Assembly (NCBI GenBank): GCA_024636975.1
Contig: JAGXGA010000037.1
Coordinates: 1 to 64,000 of the forward strand
Reading direction: 5' to 3'
Origin: Mariniphaga sp.
Lineage (GTDB): Bacteria > Bacteroidota > Bacteroidia > Bacteroidales > Prolixibacteraceae
DNA: 64,000 bases
Both the position numbers and the translations under genes were made by a program. This document shows, piece after piece, positions 28,367 to 35,712 of this stretch. How positions within the stretch are numbered: position 1 is the first letter of the stretch; each line of letters starts with the position of its first letter. The notes beneath the pieces were generated by a model, which saw only the letters and a list, made by a program, of their open reading frames with translations, was not told the origin of the DNA and did no database searches.

Positions 28367-29353
28367 TCAGTTAACTGACGGCGTAATAACAAATTTACGG
28401 AATTCAACGGCACCATGATCCCCCTGGATCATAAGTGGTCCGGGTTCACCTTCGTTACTGTTAAGCGAACCTCCTGTTATTCCGGGTATCGGCCGGTTAG
28501 AAATGACCTCTAAACCATTATGTACCAAGGTAAAATGACGTCCTACAAGAGTAATCTCAAACGATTGCCACTCTCCGGCTTTTGCTCCTGCATAAAATGC
28601 AGGTTCAATGAAACCATAGATGCCTCCAATAGATATGTCGCTGACGCTCATGCTGTCGACAATCTGCAGTTCATACCGGCCGCGGAGATAAATGCCGCTG
28701 TTGCTTCCTTCAGGATACCTGAACTCTACGCTGAGCTTGAAATCATCAAATTTTTCCTTTGTAATCAGGTTGCCACCGACTCCCTTATTTACCAAAACTC
28801 CATCCTCTATCCGGAATTGATTGTTATCGGGAATTATCCAACTTGACATGTTTTTGTCGATCAGGTTTTTAGGATTTCCCCATATCGGGGGTTCTTCTCT
28901 TGTAAGTGAAGGAGCCCGTACGCCCGTCCACTTGAGTTTATTTCCTTTTAACATCTGGTGGCCTGAAAGTTTACCATCATTTACGGTGAACTCAAAATAA
29001 AGATCCTCAATATCCATCCACTGCGGCGGAATGGTAAAGTGATATTTCTGTTCCTGCGGATCATAATGCACCTCGGCAATGGGGCGTGCGCTGCCTTCGT
29101 AACCTACATAGCGGCCTACAAGGGTAGAGAAGCCCGACTTTGTCACTTCGAGCCATCCCGGAAACCCCGCGGTACTCATCAGTCCGTGCCTGAAGAGGCC
29201 AAGGTTTTCCAATTGCTCGTCATCGATGGTAATTGTTAGATCCCACCGGCCAATCACTTCCGAACCATCATTAGGCTTTTGTGCCGATGCGGAAACATGC
29301 ACCATAAAAACAACAAGGAGTGCAAAAAAAACACTTATGAATTTATTCATCAC
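28367..29353 (-). CDS. Secreted DUF1080 protein (3-keto-disaccharide hydrolase type)
   Basis: A 328-residue protein with a signal peptide (about 1-24, ending SASA). The C-terminal half, about residues 160-325, is the concanavalin-like DUF1080 domain: LSVEFRYPEGSNSGIYLRG, RYELQIVDSM, a GFIEPAFYAGAKAGEWQS segment and MIQGDHGAVEFRKFVI. The N-terminal part resembles a lipocalin-like extension found in related proteins. The family is annotated as 3-keto-disaccharide hydrolases acting after oxidation of a sugar to a 3-keto form. A second member is encoded at 46.2 kb. It is monocistronic, bounded by its terminator. Confidence 0.85.
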   Translation of the reverse strand: MMNKFISVFFALLVVFMVHVSASAQKPNDGSEVIGRWDLTITIDDEQLENLGLFRHGLMSTAGFPGWLEVTKSGFSTLVGRYVGYEGSARPIAEVHYDPQEQKYHFTIPPQWMDIEDLYFEFTVNDGKLSGHQMLKGNKLKWTGVRAPSLTREEPPIWGNPKNLIDKNMSSWIIPDNNQFRIEDGVLVNKGVGGNLITKEKFDDFKLSVEFRYPEGSNSGIYLRGRYELQIVDSMSVSDISIGGIYGFIEPAFYAGAKAGEWQSFEITLVGRHFTLVHNGLEVISNRPIPGITGGSLNSNEGEPGPLMIQGDHGAVEFRKFVITPSVN

Positions 29354-29662
29354 GATTAAATTTTTAATTGATATTAAGTTTACTTGTTAAGTGTAAAATT
29401 AGCATTTTTATACTAAACAACCACAACAATGAAGCCCTGATGTTTTAGTTCACACTTTTTGATCTCACCATACAACATCCCTTCGCTTTACCTTGCAGGA
29501 AACGGAGATGAAAAAAAAGGGATGTCGTCTATCAATTGTTGTCATAAAATTAACTTCTACTCCTATTGATGAATTATTCAAAAATGTTTTTGGTAATTTT
29601 GAATAGTTAAAATATAAAGTATGGATAATCACAGAATTGATTAATTTTGAAAAAGATTAGTT
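29354..29662. other. Divergent intergenic region
   Basis: No gene is seen. TAATTTTG boxes matching the Bacteroidota -7 element lie at 29594-29601 and 29642-29649 upstream of the antitoxin-like gene. Neither has a TTG at the ideal distance. Confidence 0.45.
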
Positions 29663-29899
29663 ATGAATTCAAATGCATATAAAATATCATTAAGCTATAA
29701 TCAGGTACTTGAGTTGGTTAAACAATTACCCAAAAAAGACAAAGCCCGTTTAAGTAAAGAATTGGCAAAAGAAGCTATTGACACAAGATTGACCCGATTA
29801 CTGAATTCGTTCTCTGCTAATGAGCTAACTGAGAATATGATTAATAAGGAAGTTGAAAAGGTAAGAGCAGAAATTTGTGTCCGAAAGAAAGAAAATTAA
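29663..29899 (+). CDS. Orphan antitoxin-like protein (VapB type)
   Basis: A 78-residue protein with the pattern of small Bacteroidota antitoxins paired with PIN toxins: LSYNQVLELVKQLPKKDKARLSK and a helical C-terminus ending VEKVRAE. No intact PIN gene follows. After its last codons the overlapping frame reads a KKIKV segment like the start of those toxins and then breaks off, so the partner seems deleted. That last point is inference from a few codons. Confidence 0.6.
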   Translation: MNSNAYKISLSYNQVLELVKQLPKKDKARLSKELAKEAIDTRLTRLLNSFSANELTENMINKEVEKVRAEICVRKKEN

Positions 29900-29937
29900 G
29901 GTCAATGATATTTTTTACCTTTAACAAAAAAAGATTT

Positions 29938-30153
29938 ATGATGAGAACAGATGATATTATAAAAGAAATAAAACAGTTACCGGTTGAAAAGAGAATGCTG
30001 ATTATTGAAAAGGCAATTCGTTCAATAAGAAAACAAACAGATCAAAAACAAATGCAATATGCAGCAGAAGAATTGCAGTCAGAATATAAAAACAATAAAG
30101 AACTGACTGAATTTACCAAACTCGATTTTGAAGATTTTTATGAAGCAAGGTGA
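29938..30153 (+). CDS. Antitoxin of a broken MazF/PemK pair
   Basis: About 71 residues from the ATG at 29938, since the upstream part of the frame is not antitoxin-like. The MRTDDIIKEIKQLPVEKRML N-terminus resembles the helix-rich antitoxins of Bacteroidota MazF pairs, with a C-terminal acidic tail (TEFTKLDFEDFYEA) that would bind the toxin. Its stop overlaps the toxin ATG by 14 nt, a classical antitoxin-toxin coupling. The toxin is frameshifted, so the antitoxin may be a relic. Confidence 0.65.
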   Translation: MMRTDDIIKEIKQLPVEKRMLIIEKAIRSIRKQTDQKQMQYAAEELQSEYKNNKELTEFTKLDFEDFYEAR

Positions 30154-30486
30154 AATTTGGCTGATTAATCTTGACCCGACTACCGGAGCAGAAATAAAGA
30201 AAACCCGTCCTGCAATAGTTGTCAATGATAATTCATTAGAAAATTACCACTAAAAATTATTGTGCCCGTTACTGATTGGAAAGACAGCTATAAAGTTGCT
30301 CCATGGATGATAAAAATTGTTCCAGATAAAATGACTGGTTTATCAAAGGTTTCATCCGCCGATTGTTTTCAAGTAAGATCTGTATCACAGGATCGATTCA
30401 TAAAGAAATTAGGCCAGGTATCTGATTCGATAAAAGATGAACTAAAAACAGGATTATCAAAAGTGCTGTCAATTGAAAATGAATAA
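30140..30486 (+). pseudogene. MazF/PemK-family mRNA interferase, frameshifted
   Basis: The start reads MKQGEIWLINLDPTTGAEIK, KTRPAIVVNDN, all typical of PemK/MazF endoribonucleases. The frame stops at about 30253. The rest (LPLKIIVPVTDWKDSY, then the KVSSADCFQVRSVSQDR segment that carries the conserved core) continues to 30486 in another frame. One base appears to be missing near 30238-30246. With both halves the toxin would have about 115 residues, the normal length. Inactive unless the frameshift is a sequence error. Confidence 0.75.
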
Positions 30487-30734
30487 AGAACCCTTTCCTC
30501 TCAAACTTCTCAGGCCCTCAGATTCTTAACCCATCCCTGTCATGCGAAAATGGGGTGGTCAGATTAATAGCTGCAAGCTACAAGTAGCAAGCTGCAAGTA
30601 AATCCTACTACATGAACATTATAAAACAGCTTAACCTTCAACCGGCAATACCCCTCGCACTTTTTCAACAACAAATTGAACCGTAGCGAAAATCCGGACC
30701 TGGCGGGACAACACACAACAAACCCTTCAATATT
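30487..30734. other. Repetitive non-coding stretch
   Basis: No gene is seen. At 30569-30600 the sequence repeats GCAAGCT and CAAGTA in a short degenerate tandem, a pattern frequently found in Bacteroidota intergenic DNA. Confidence 0.4.
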
Positions 30735-30850
30735 GTGCCTGTCTTTCGCACCCGATCCTCTCAAACCCTCAAACCCCCAAACCCTCAAACTCTTCGAACC
30801 CTCGAACTTTTCGAACCTCTTCAAACTTCTTCAACTTCTTCAACCCACAT
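30735..30850. repeat. Low-complexity CCTCAAAC/CTTCAAC tandem repeat
   Basis: A degenerate repeat of 8-9-bp units (CCTCAAACC, CTTCGAACC, CTTCAACTT). It grades into the last codons of the DUF6266 gene, whose C-terminal EEVEEV is written with the same units. On the minus strand it reads as GTTTGAGG blocks, so it may form slipped or G-rich structures. Probably generated by replication slippage. Confidence 0.65.
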
Positions 30851-31450
30851 ACTATCACTCATCTCCGTCTGTTCCCGGTTGCGGAAGGCAATCCACACGT
30901 CAACAGTTCCATCTGGCAGGGCAGGCTTCCAGGTGTACCGGCCAGCGGAACGGCGGGTTTCGGTAAAGTGGAAATCACCGTATCCGTTTTCTGCCGACAA
31001 AGCAATAACAACAAGGGTATCGTGCGGGTGGCGGCTTGCAGCTTCCGGGTCGTTTTCCCATTCAATGAGCAAGCCATCGGGTTGTTGGGTTACCGCTGCG
31101 CTTGCGGGCACCGGAAGCGGGCCCCTGCTCAGCAGCGCCTTGCTCTTATCCACGTGAATATGCGGATGCTCACCCGCCAGGGCATTACGCATGTTGTACG
31201 ACTGTGCCTCCGACCGGGCCGTCTGCCCTGGTTTTTCTGCCTTAAAAGTTAGCTTCAGGAGCCTGGAAAAAGGATTCAGAAATTCGTTCACCGCCTGCAG
31301 TCGTTTCCGCTGCGCCATCTGGGCGGGAGATTTTTGATCGCTGTAACTCTCCGGCTTTGTACGCATTATGTTCATGCCGTTCATTTTATACACCACCATT
31401 TTGCCCAGCCGTCCCCGGCCGCCGTCGAATAAGTTGTCAATGATTGCCAT
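30821..31450 (-). CDS. DUF6266 family protein
   Basis: A 209-residue protein starting MAIIDNLFDGGRGRLGKMVVY, the N-terminal signature of DUF6266 (an uncharacterised Bacteroidota family often with a G-x-G-N-V-V-Y motif). The middle includes QRKRLQAVNEFLNPFSRLL, and a C-terminal fibronectin-like part includes GLLIEWENDP. The last residues EEVEEV derive from the adjoining tandem repeat, so the natural end may be slightly different. Function unknown, no signal peptide. Confidence 0.75.
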   Translation of the reverse strand: MAIIDNLFDGGRGRLGKMVVYKMNGMNIMRTKPESYSDQKSPAQMAQRKRLQAVNEFLNPFSRLLKLTFKAEKPGQTARSEAQSYNMRNALAGEHPHIHVDKSKALLSRGPLPVPASAAVTQQPDGLLIEWENDPEAASRHPHDTLVVIALSAENGYGDFHFTETRRSAGRYTWKPALPDGTVDVWIAFRNREQTEMSDSMWVEEVEEV

Positions 31451-31607
31451 ATGATACCATTTAAGTTTCTACCAAAGATACACCAAATTATATATTTATT
31501 GGTGTTTTAGTTGAGATAAAGTCGGGGTAAAGTCGGGATTTCTTCGGGGTGTTACGAATTAAACACGAATTTAGTACGAATTAGACACGAAAAAAGTACG
31601 GTTTAAA
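31451..31607. other. Intergenic stretch
   Basis: No gene is seen. It contains near-repeats TTAGACACGAAAAAAGTACG/TTAAACACGAATTTAGTACG at about 31558-31600. Confidence 0.4.
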
Positions 31608-31639
31608 TTGGTCTTTGGTATAGTATTGATTTAGCTTTG
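31608..31639 (+). promoter_or_regulatory. Bacteroidota-type promoter (TTG-N21-TAGCTTTG)
   Basis: TTG at 31608-31610 and TAGCTTTG at 31632-31639 match the -33/-7 consensus with a 21-bp spacer. No protein-coding gene begins immediately after it. It is followed by about 105 nt ending in a terminator hairpin. Confidence 0.45.
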
Positions 31640-31645
31640 GTATGG

Positions 31646-31754
31646 CACAGGCAGAAAGTAAGACCTTAGAATGACTATACAACCCCGGTAATGCCCGGGC
31701 CACAGAACCGGTAAAACCACCGGTATTTCCTGCACCTGGCTGTACCGGTTTTTT
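31646..31754 (+). ncRNA. Candidate small RNA or attenuated leader with three ACCGGT segments
   Basis: From the predicted start to the T-run, about 109 nt contain a CCCGG/CCGGG hairpin (about 31683-31698) and three copies of the self-complementary ACCGGT at 31707, 31719 and 31744. Copies 2 and 3 pair as a 7-bp stem (ACCGGTA/TACCGGT) followed by TTTTTT, a good terminator. Copies 1 and 2 can pair instead with a 6-nt loop, which would disrupt it. A 10-codon frame (MAQAESKTLE) lies at 31642-31674. It matches no RNA family I know. It could be an independent sRNA or a leader for the integrase 490 nt downstream. Confidence 0.35.
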
Positions 31755-32242
31755 ATTTGAAAAACCTAAAGCGGTTACAACCCTGAGCAGTGAATGAAAG
31801 GAAATGGAAGGAAAGGAATCTCTTTTAATTTCGCCGTGTGGAATTCCAAGGTGCGGCATAAAAAAGGATCCTGCGAACATTCAGAACACATGGTTGAAAA
31901 ATGTGCATAAATAAACAGGATAACCATTTGTTTTATAGTAAATTGTTTTTTAGATTTAAACCGCTAAATTAAAATACTGGACTGTTGATGCCATTACCGA
32001 ACATAAAGCCCAAAGTAGATTTCTGAGAAGAAGATGCCGGTGCATGGAGATGCCTCCGTGCAACGATTGGTGTTTTATGTCCCCGGCGATTATAAATCGG
32101 CAGTACCAGGCTTTTAAAGGCAACTTAATACCGATACAACAAAATGCAAGGTTGCAGACAGGAATGTAATTGAGGGGGCGGAGCCGTGAAAGAAGCAATG
32201 TTAAATGAACTATAAGGATATCAAATCATAAAACCTTTTGAA
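31755..32242. other. Intergenic region upstream of the integrase
   Basis: No supported gene is seen. The open frames on the minus strand are poor in composition. No clear promoter with a TAnnTTTG box was found within 100 bp of the integrase ATG. Confidence 0.45.
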
Positions 32243-33394
32243 ATGTCAACTCAGCCAGGCATAAAACTTACCCGGAGATTAAGGAAAGGAGAAGCCATTG
32301 TGCGGATAGAGTTTCCGTACAACAAAGAAATAATTGACGTTATAAAGCAAAAAACCACTGCTGTGTGGAGTGCCAATTTAGGCTGCTGGTACATACCGGA
32401 AAGCAAATTTCAGCTTGGCGCCTTTTTTACGGATTTAAAACCGGTGGCATATATTGATTATTCGGGATTGAAAAAAGGGAACGGCAGGAAAAGTGATGCA
32501 GTGGCAAAGCCTTCATACCGTGCGGGCAATATAAAAAAGGGGCTTATGCCTGAGACCAGGGCAAAACTGGTTGAGTTTGAACGATGGCTGGAGCAGAAGC
32601 GTTACGGGGAAAATACTATTAAAACTTACATACACCAGCTGGAACTGTTTTTTGGCTATTATTCGAAAAAGCAGCCGGAAGACATTCAGAATTCCGACAT
32701 TACAGCTTTTAACAGCAACTTTATAATAAAGCATAACCTGAGTGCCACGTTTCAGAACCAGACCATCAGCGCCTTGAAGTTGTACTTTAAGTTTTCAATG
32801 AGCCGCAAGCTTGACATTGAAGAGATTGAGCGCCCCCGGAAAGGAAGGCCGTTGCCCAAGGTAATTCCCCTTGAACTGGTACAGCAGATGCTGGCGTCGA
32901 TTCCGAATCCCAAGCATAAGGTGGCCCTGTCGACTATCTATGGGCTGGGATTACGCAGAAGTGAACTGCTGAATTTAAAGCTGAACAACATTGATTTCTA
33001 CCGGAAAAGCGTAACCATACTCAATTCAAAAGGGAAAAAGGACCGGGTGCTGCCGTTGCCTGAGAAACTGGAGGTCATGATTGCCGGTTACATGAAGTCG
33101 CATCAGCCGCAAACCTGGCTCATCGAAAGCAGCACAAAAGGAAAGAAGTATTCAGCAACCAGTTTGCAAAATATTTTCGACAAGTATATGGACAAAGTAA
33201 AGAAAAATCATAATTTTACTCCCCATTGTCTGCGGCACAGCATTGCCACCCACCTGCTTGAGAATGGCACCGATCTGCGTTACATACAGGAGCTGCTTGG
33301 CCATAAATCGTCGCGGACAACAGAGATTTACACGCATGTAAGCATGAAAAGTTTAAAGAACATTAAGAACCCTTTAAATGATTTCGATATATAA
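32243..33394 (+). CDS. Tyrosine recombinase of an integron-like element (IntI/Xer-like)
   Basis: A 383-residue site-specific recombinase. Residues about 1-95 form an extra domain (IEFPYNKEIIDVIK, GCWYIPESKF) seen in Bacteroidota integrases, then a SAM-like core-binding domain at about 100-195 and the catalytic domain at about 205-375. Catalytic residues are all present: Arg238 (GLGLRRSELL), Lys263 (SKGKKDR), His328 and Arg331 (PHCLRHS), His354 (LLGHKS) and Tyr363 (IYTH). The end, KNIKNPLNDF, recalls the VRSPLD terminus of IntI proteins, but the IntI-specific insertion ahead of the HxLR motif is absent. It is followed directly by cassettes in the same orientation. Alternatively a Xer-type phage integrase unrelated to the array, but the context argues otherwise. 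Confidence 0.85.
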   Translation: MSTQPGIKLTRRLRKGEAIVRIEFPYNKEIIDVIKQKTTAVWSANLGCWYIPESKFQLGAFFTDLKPVAYIDYSGLKKGNGRKSDAVAKPSYRAGNIKKGLMPETRAKLVEFERWLEQKRYGENTIKTYIHQLELFFGYYSKKQPEDIQNSDITAFNSNFIIKHNLSATFQNQTISALKLYFKFSMSRKLDIEEIERPRKGRPLPKVIPLELVQQMLASIPNPKHKVALSTIYGLGLRRSELLNLKLNNIDFYRKSVTILNSKGKKDRVLPLPEKLEVMIAGYMKSHQPQTWLIESSTKGKKYSATSLQNIFDKYMDKVKKNHNFTPHCLRHSIATHLLENGTDLRYIQELLGHKSSRTTEIYTHVSMKSLKNIKNPLNDFDI

Positions 33395-33470
33395 TACAAA
33401 ACATGTACATATCCAACAGCCCTTGTGCTGTGGAAACGATAAATACGAACAGACAAATAAGTTAGGCAAC
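33395..33470 (+). other. Candidate attI site
   Basis: The 76 bp between the recombinase stop and the first cassette end in GTTAGGCAAC (33461-33470), where GTTAGGC fits the GTTRRRY core site. An inverted GAAC lies 10 bp to the left (33447-33450), as expected for a simple site. A small hairpin ACAGC/GCTGT lies at about 33416-33431. The insertion point would be between G33461 and T33462. Placement is inference. Confidence 0.5.
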
Positions 33471-33477
33471 ATTTAAA

Positions 33478-33861
33478 ATGAGACTCTATACTAATTGCAA
33501 AAAATGTAAAAAAGAAATCAGATTCTTCACATGGGAACCTGACAGGACTCGCCTTGCAATGGACAAAGGGAAAAAGATAGAGCTAAAATGCAAAAAATGC
33601 AGTTATGCCTCTAAATATCATTTAAACGACATGACTGCAAGAGAAAGTAAAGTTGCATTAATTATTGGACTATTAATATTCTTTATTGGCACTCCTCTGA
33701 CAGTTTATTTACTTTGGGAGTACATATTTAAAATGGCATTTATTTATTCTACCATTGTATTTATAACACTAATTGGCATTCCATTTACAATTTATTCGCT
33801 TATAGAAAAAGAGCAACGGCAAAAAGTTCGATATTTTAACAGTTTTAAATTAAACGAGTAA
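33478..33861 (+). CDS. Zinc-ribbon membrane protein (cassette 1)
   Basis: A 127-residue protein of unknown family. CKKCKKEI near residues 8-15 and CKKC at about 37-40 form a four-cysteine zinc ribbon. Two hydrophobic segments follow at about 60-82 (LIIGLLIFFIGTPLTVYLLW) and 89-110. A basic tail ends the protein. Its ATG lies 8 bp after the cassette start, so its leader is very short. It shares cassette 1 with the next gene and is separated from it by 21 bp. Confidence 0.7.
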   Translation: MRLYTNCKKCKKEIRFFTWEPDRTRLAMDKGKKIELKCKKCSYASKYHLNDMTARESKVALIIGLLIFFIGTPLTVYLLWEYIFKMAFIYSTIVFITLIGIPFTIYSLIEKEQRQKVRYFNSFKLNE

Positions 33862-33882
33862 TTGTTTTAATGCTAAATAACA

Positions 33883-34347
33883 ATGAATCAATATAAAAGC
33901 AGCAAAAAATATTATTACGTCTATCGTTTTGGATTCTTAGTATTGGGAGTAATTCTTTGCGTGTCATGGTTTTTTTTATTAATCTCAAACTCTACAATTA
34001 AAATAAATGGCGTTAATGAAACTGCCGAGTTTCAAAACACATGGTGGTTTTTACTATTAATTGGAATTCTTGTAACATTACATGTATTGCTTTCTAAGAA
34101 AGCCTCGTACATTGAAATTGACGGTATAAATATTAACATCTTAACTTGTGGTAAAATAAATAAAGCAAATGTTGATAGAATAGAATTTATAAAACAAATA
34201 CCAAACGTTAAACCACCGTTGTACAAATTGAAAATAAAGGATGATAATAAAACATATTTATTTGTGATTAATAGTCTCTATGTCGAGTTCTCAGGATTTG
34301 TAAAAGATTATTCTTCAATGAGTAAATATTTAAAAGATAAATTTTAA
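33883..34347 (+). CDS. Two-TM membrane protein with PH-like domain (cassette 1)
   Basis: A 154-residue protein. Helices span about residues 14-34 (FGFLVLGVILCVSWFFLLI) and 50-66. The remainder (SYIEIDGININILTCGKINKA, then VDRIEFIK) looks like a bacterial PH/YdbT-like beta-sandwich. I do not recognise a specific family. It ends 9 bp before the cassette's terminal GTTGCCTAAC, so it is the last gene of the two-gene cassette. It is likely to work with the upstream zinc-ribbon protein at the membrane. Confidence 0.7.
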   Translation: MNQYKSSKKYYYVYRFGFLVLGVILCVSWFFLLISNSTIKINGVNETAEFQNTWWFLLLIGILVTLHVLLSKKASYIEIDGININILTCGKINKANVDRIEFIKQIPNVKPPLYKLKIKDDNKTYLFVINSLYVEFSGFVKDYSSMSKYLKDKF

Positions 34348-34356
34348 AATAAAAAC

Positions 34357-34547
34357 GTTGCCTAACAAAATGTAAGTGTAATGCGGGTTTTAGCGATAAT
34401 TCAACTGTTCTGCATTGTTGCGATACCGCCAATTCGTCTTTGACGATTGTCGTAAAAAAAGAAAATATATAAACGAATTGGCTCCGTGCGGTTTTGAAAG
34501 TTCATCACTTTTAATCCCGCACTCCACTTACATAAAACGTTACCTGC
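34357..34547. repeat. attC-like site 1 (191 bp)
   Basis: R'' GCCTAAC at 34360-34366, L'' ATGTAAGTG at 34370-34378, L' CACTTACAT at 34525-34533 and R' GTTACCT at 34539-34545 form the outer arms. The arms continue with TGTAATGCGGG against CCCGCACTCCACA-type sequence. An inner arm pairs CCAATTCG (34429-34436) with CGAATTGG (34474-34481). The left boundary GTTGCCTAAC is the reverse complement of the start of cassette 1 at 33461. It is longer than typical attC sites (about 60-140 bp). Confidence 0.78.
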
Positions 34548-34557
34548 AATTAGAAAA

Positions 34558-35559
34558 ATGAAGAACATCGCATTAATAATATTGACCCTGACTTTTATAT
34601 CCTGCCAAACTAAAATGGCTGTGATTAAGCAAAATGATAAATACGGACTCATTAACGCAAAAGGCAAAATTGTTGTTAAACCTCAATGGGACTACATTTT
34701 AGGAGAAAGTGAAGGAGTATATCCTGTTGAGTTTGACAGTCTTTGGGGTTACATTGATAGAAAAGGAAAAGTGATTATTGAGCCAAATTATTGGGATGTT
34801 GACTTCTTTGATGAAGGTTATGCTTGTGTCGGAAATTCAAATGAGATGTATGGATTTATTAATACAAAAGGAGACACAGTAATTGACTTTAAGTATAATG
34901 AATCCTTTGGTGGATTTTCACAGGGATTAGCTGACGTCACCATAAATGACAGTTGTGGATATATCAACAAGAAAGGAGAAATTGTAATTCCTCTGATTTA
35001 TGAAACTTGTTACCCATTCCTATGTGAATTAGCAGTGATTTGGACATTTGATGGTGAACAAAAAATAATAAACCAAAAAGGAGAAACATTTGAGTACGTA
35101 GAAGAAAAGCACAAGGACAAAAAATTGTGGTCATTAAACACTTACGCAGGAGCATTTAAAACAGAAAGTGGACGTGGGAGATTAAACGCCAAAGGTGATA
35201 CTATCATCCCACCGAACTATTTGAGTACAGGTAACTTGTCTGATAGAATGCATATTATTCAAGCAAAAAACAAGAAATGGGGTGCATATGATGAAAAAGG
35301 AAATCTTGTAATCGAGCCACAATTTGATGATTTATGGCACTTTTATGAAGGTGTTGCAAACTTCAGCTTGAGTGGAAAATATGGATATGTAAATAAAAAA
35401 GGAGAAATCGTAATTGACCCAAAGTTTGACTATGCAAGTCAGTTTAATAATGGATTGGCATATGTCGAATTAGAAGGAAAGGCAGGTTTTATAGACAAAA
35501 ATGGGAAAGTCGTGATTCCAATTATTTATGAACCTTACAGAATGACACGATTTGAATAA
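34558..35559 (+). CDS. WG-repeat lipoprotein (cassette 2)
   Basis: A 333-residue lipoprotein (lipobox FISC, Cys17). It consists almost entirely of WG/KWG repeats: units such as KYGLINAKGKIVVKPQWD, LWGYIDRKGKVIIEPNYW, KYGYVNKKGEIVIDPKFD and AGFIDKNGKVVIPIIY, with about eight in the protein. WG-repeat proteins are widespread in Bacteroidota, and their ligand is generally unknown. It is the only gene of cassette 2, starting 19 bp after the cassette boundary and ending 10 bp before the terminal GCAGGTAAC. Confidence 0.88.
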   Translation: MKNIALIILTLTFISCQTKMAVIKQNDKYGLINAKGKIVVKPQWDYILGESEGVYPVEFDSLWGYIDRKGKVIIEPNYWDVDFFDEGYACVGNSNEMYGFINTKGDTVIDFKYNESFGGFSQGLADVTINDSCGYINKKGEIVIPLIYETCYPFLCELAVIWTFDGEQKIINQKGETFEYVEEKHKDKKLWSLNTYAGAFKTESGRGRLNAKGDTIIPPNYLSTGNLSDRMHIIQAKNKKWGAYDEKGNLVIEPQFDDLWHFYEGVANFSLSGKYGYVNKKGEIVIDPKFDYASQFNNGLAYVELEGKAGFIDKNGKVVIPIIYEPYRMTRFE

Positions 35560-35568
35560 AGAATAAAA

Positions 35569-35702
35569 GCAGGTAACAATGTATAAAAATAATAGCCGAG
35601 ATATTAGTAAATTCAGCGTTTGTAGCCCGCTTCAACTTTCATGTATCTTGTCAGGAAAGTGCCACGCAGTCGGCTACTATTCTTATACTAACCGTTACCA
35701 AC
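35569..35702. repeat. attC-like site 2 (134 bp, divergent)
   Basis: GCAGGTAAC at 35569-35577 and GTTACCAAC at 35694-35702 bound an imperfect palindrome: TATAAAAATAATAGCCGA on the left matches the reverse complement of TCGGCTACTATTCTTATA on the right. The interior sequence differs from sites 1, 3 and 4, so this cassette has an independent origin while obeying the same rule. The left end is complementary to the start of cassette 2 at 34539. Confidence 0.75.
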
Positions 35703-35712
35703 CATTTTGAAG

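Noticed and set aside
31581..31880. 99-codon minus-strand frame between DUF6266 and the integrase
   Set aside because: It has poor composition and no homology pattern, and overlaps the hairpin region; more likely non-coding.
32243..33394. Calling the recombinase a canonical IntI
   Set aside because: The IntI-specific insertion ahead of the second catalytic motif is not seen, so only IntI-like is justified.
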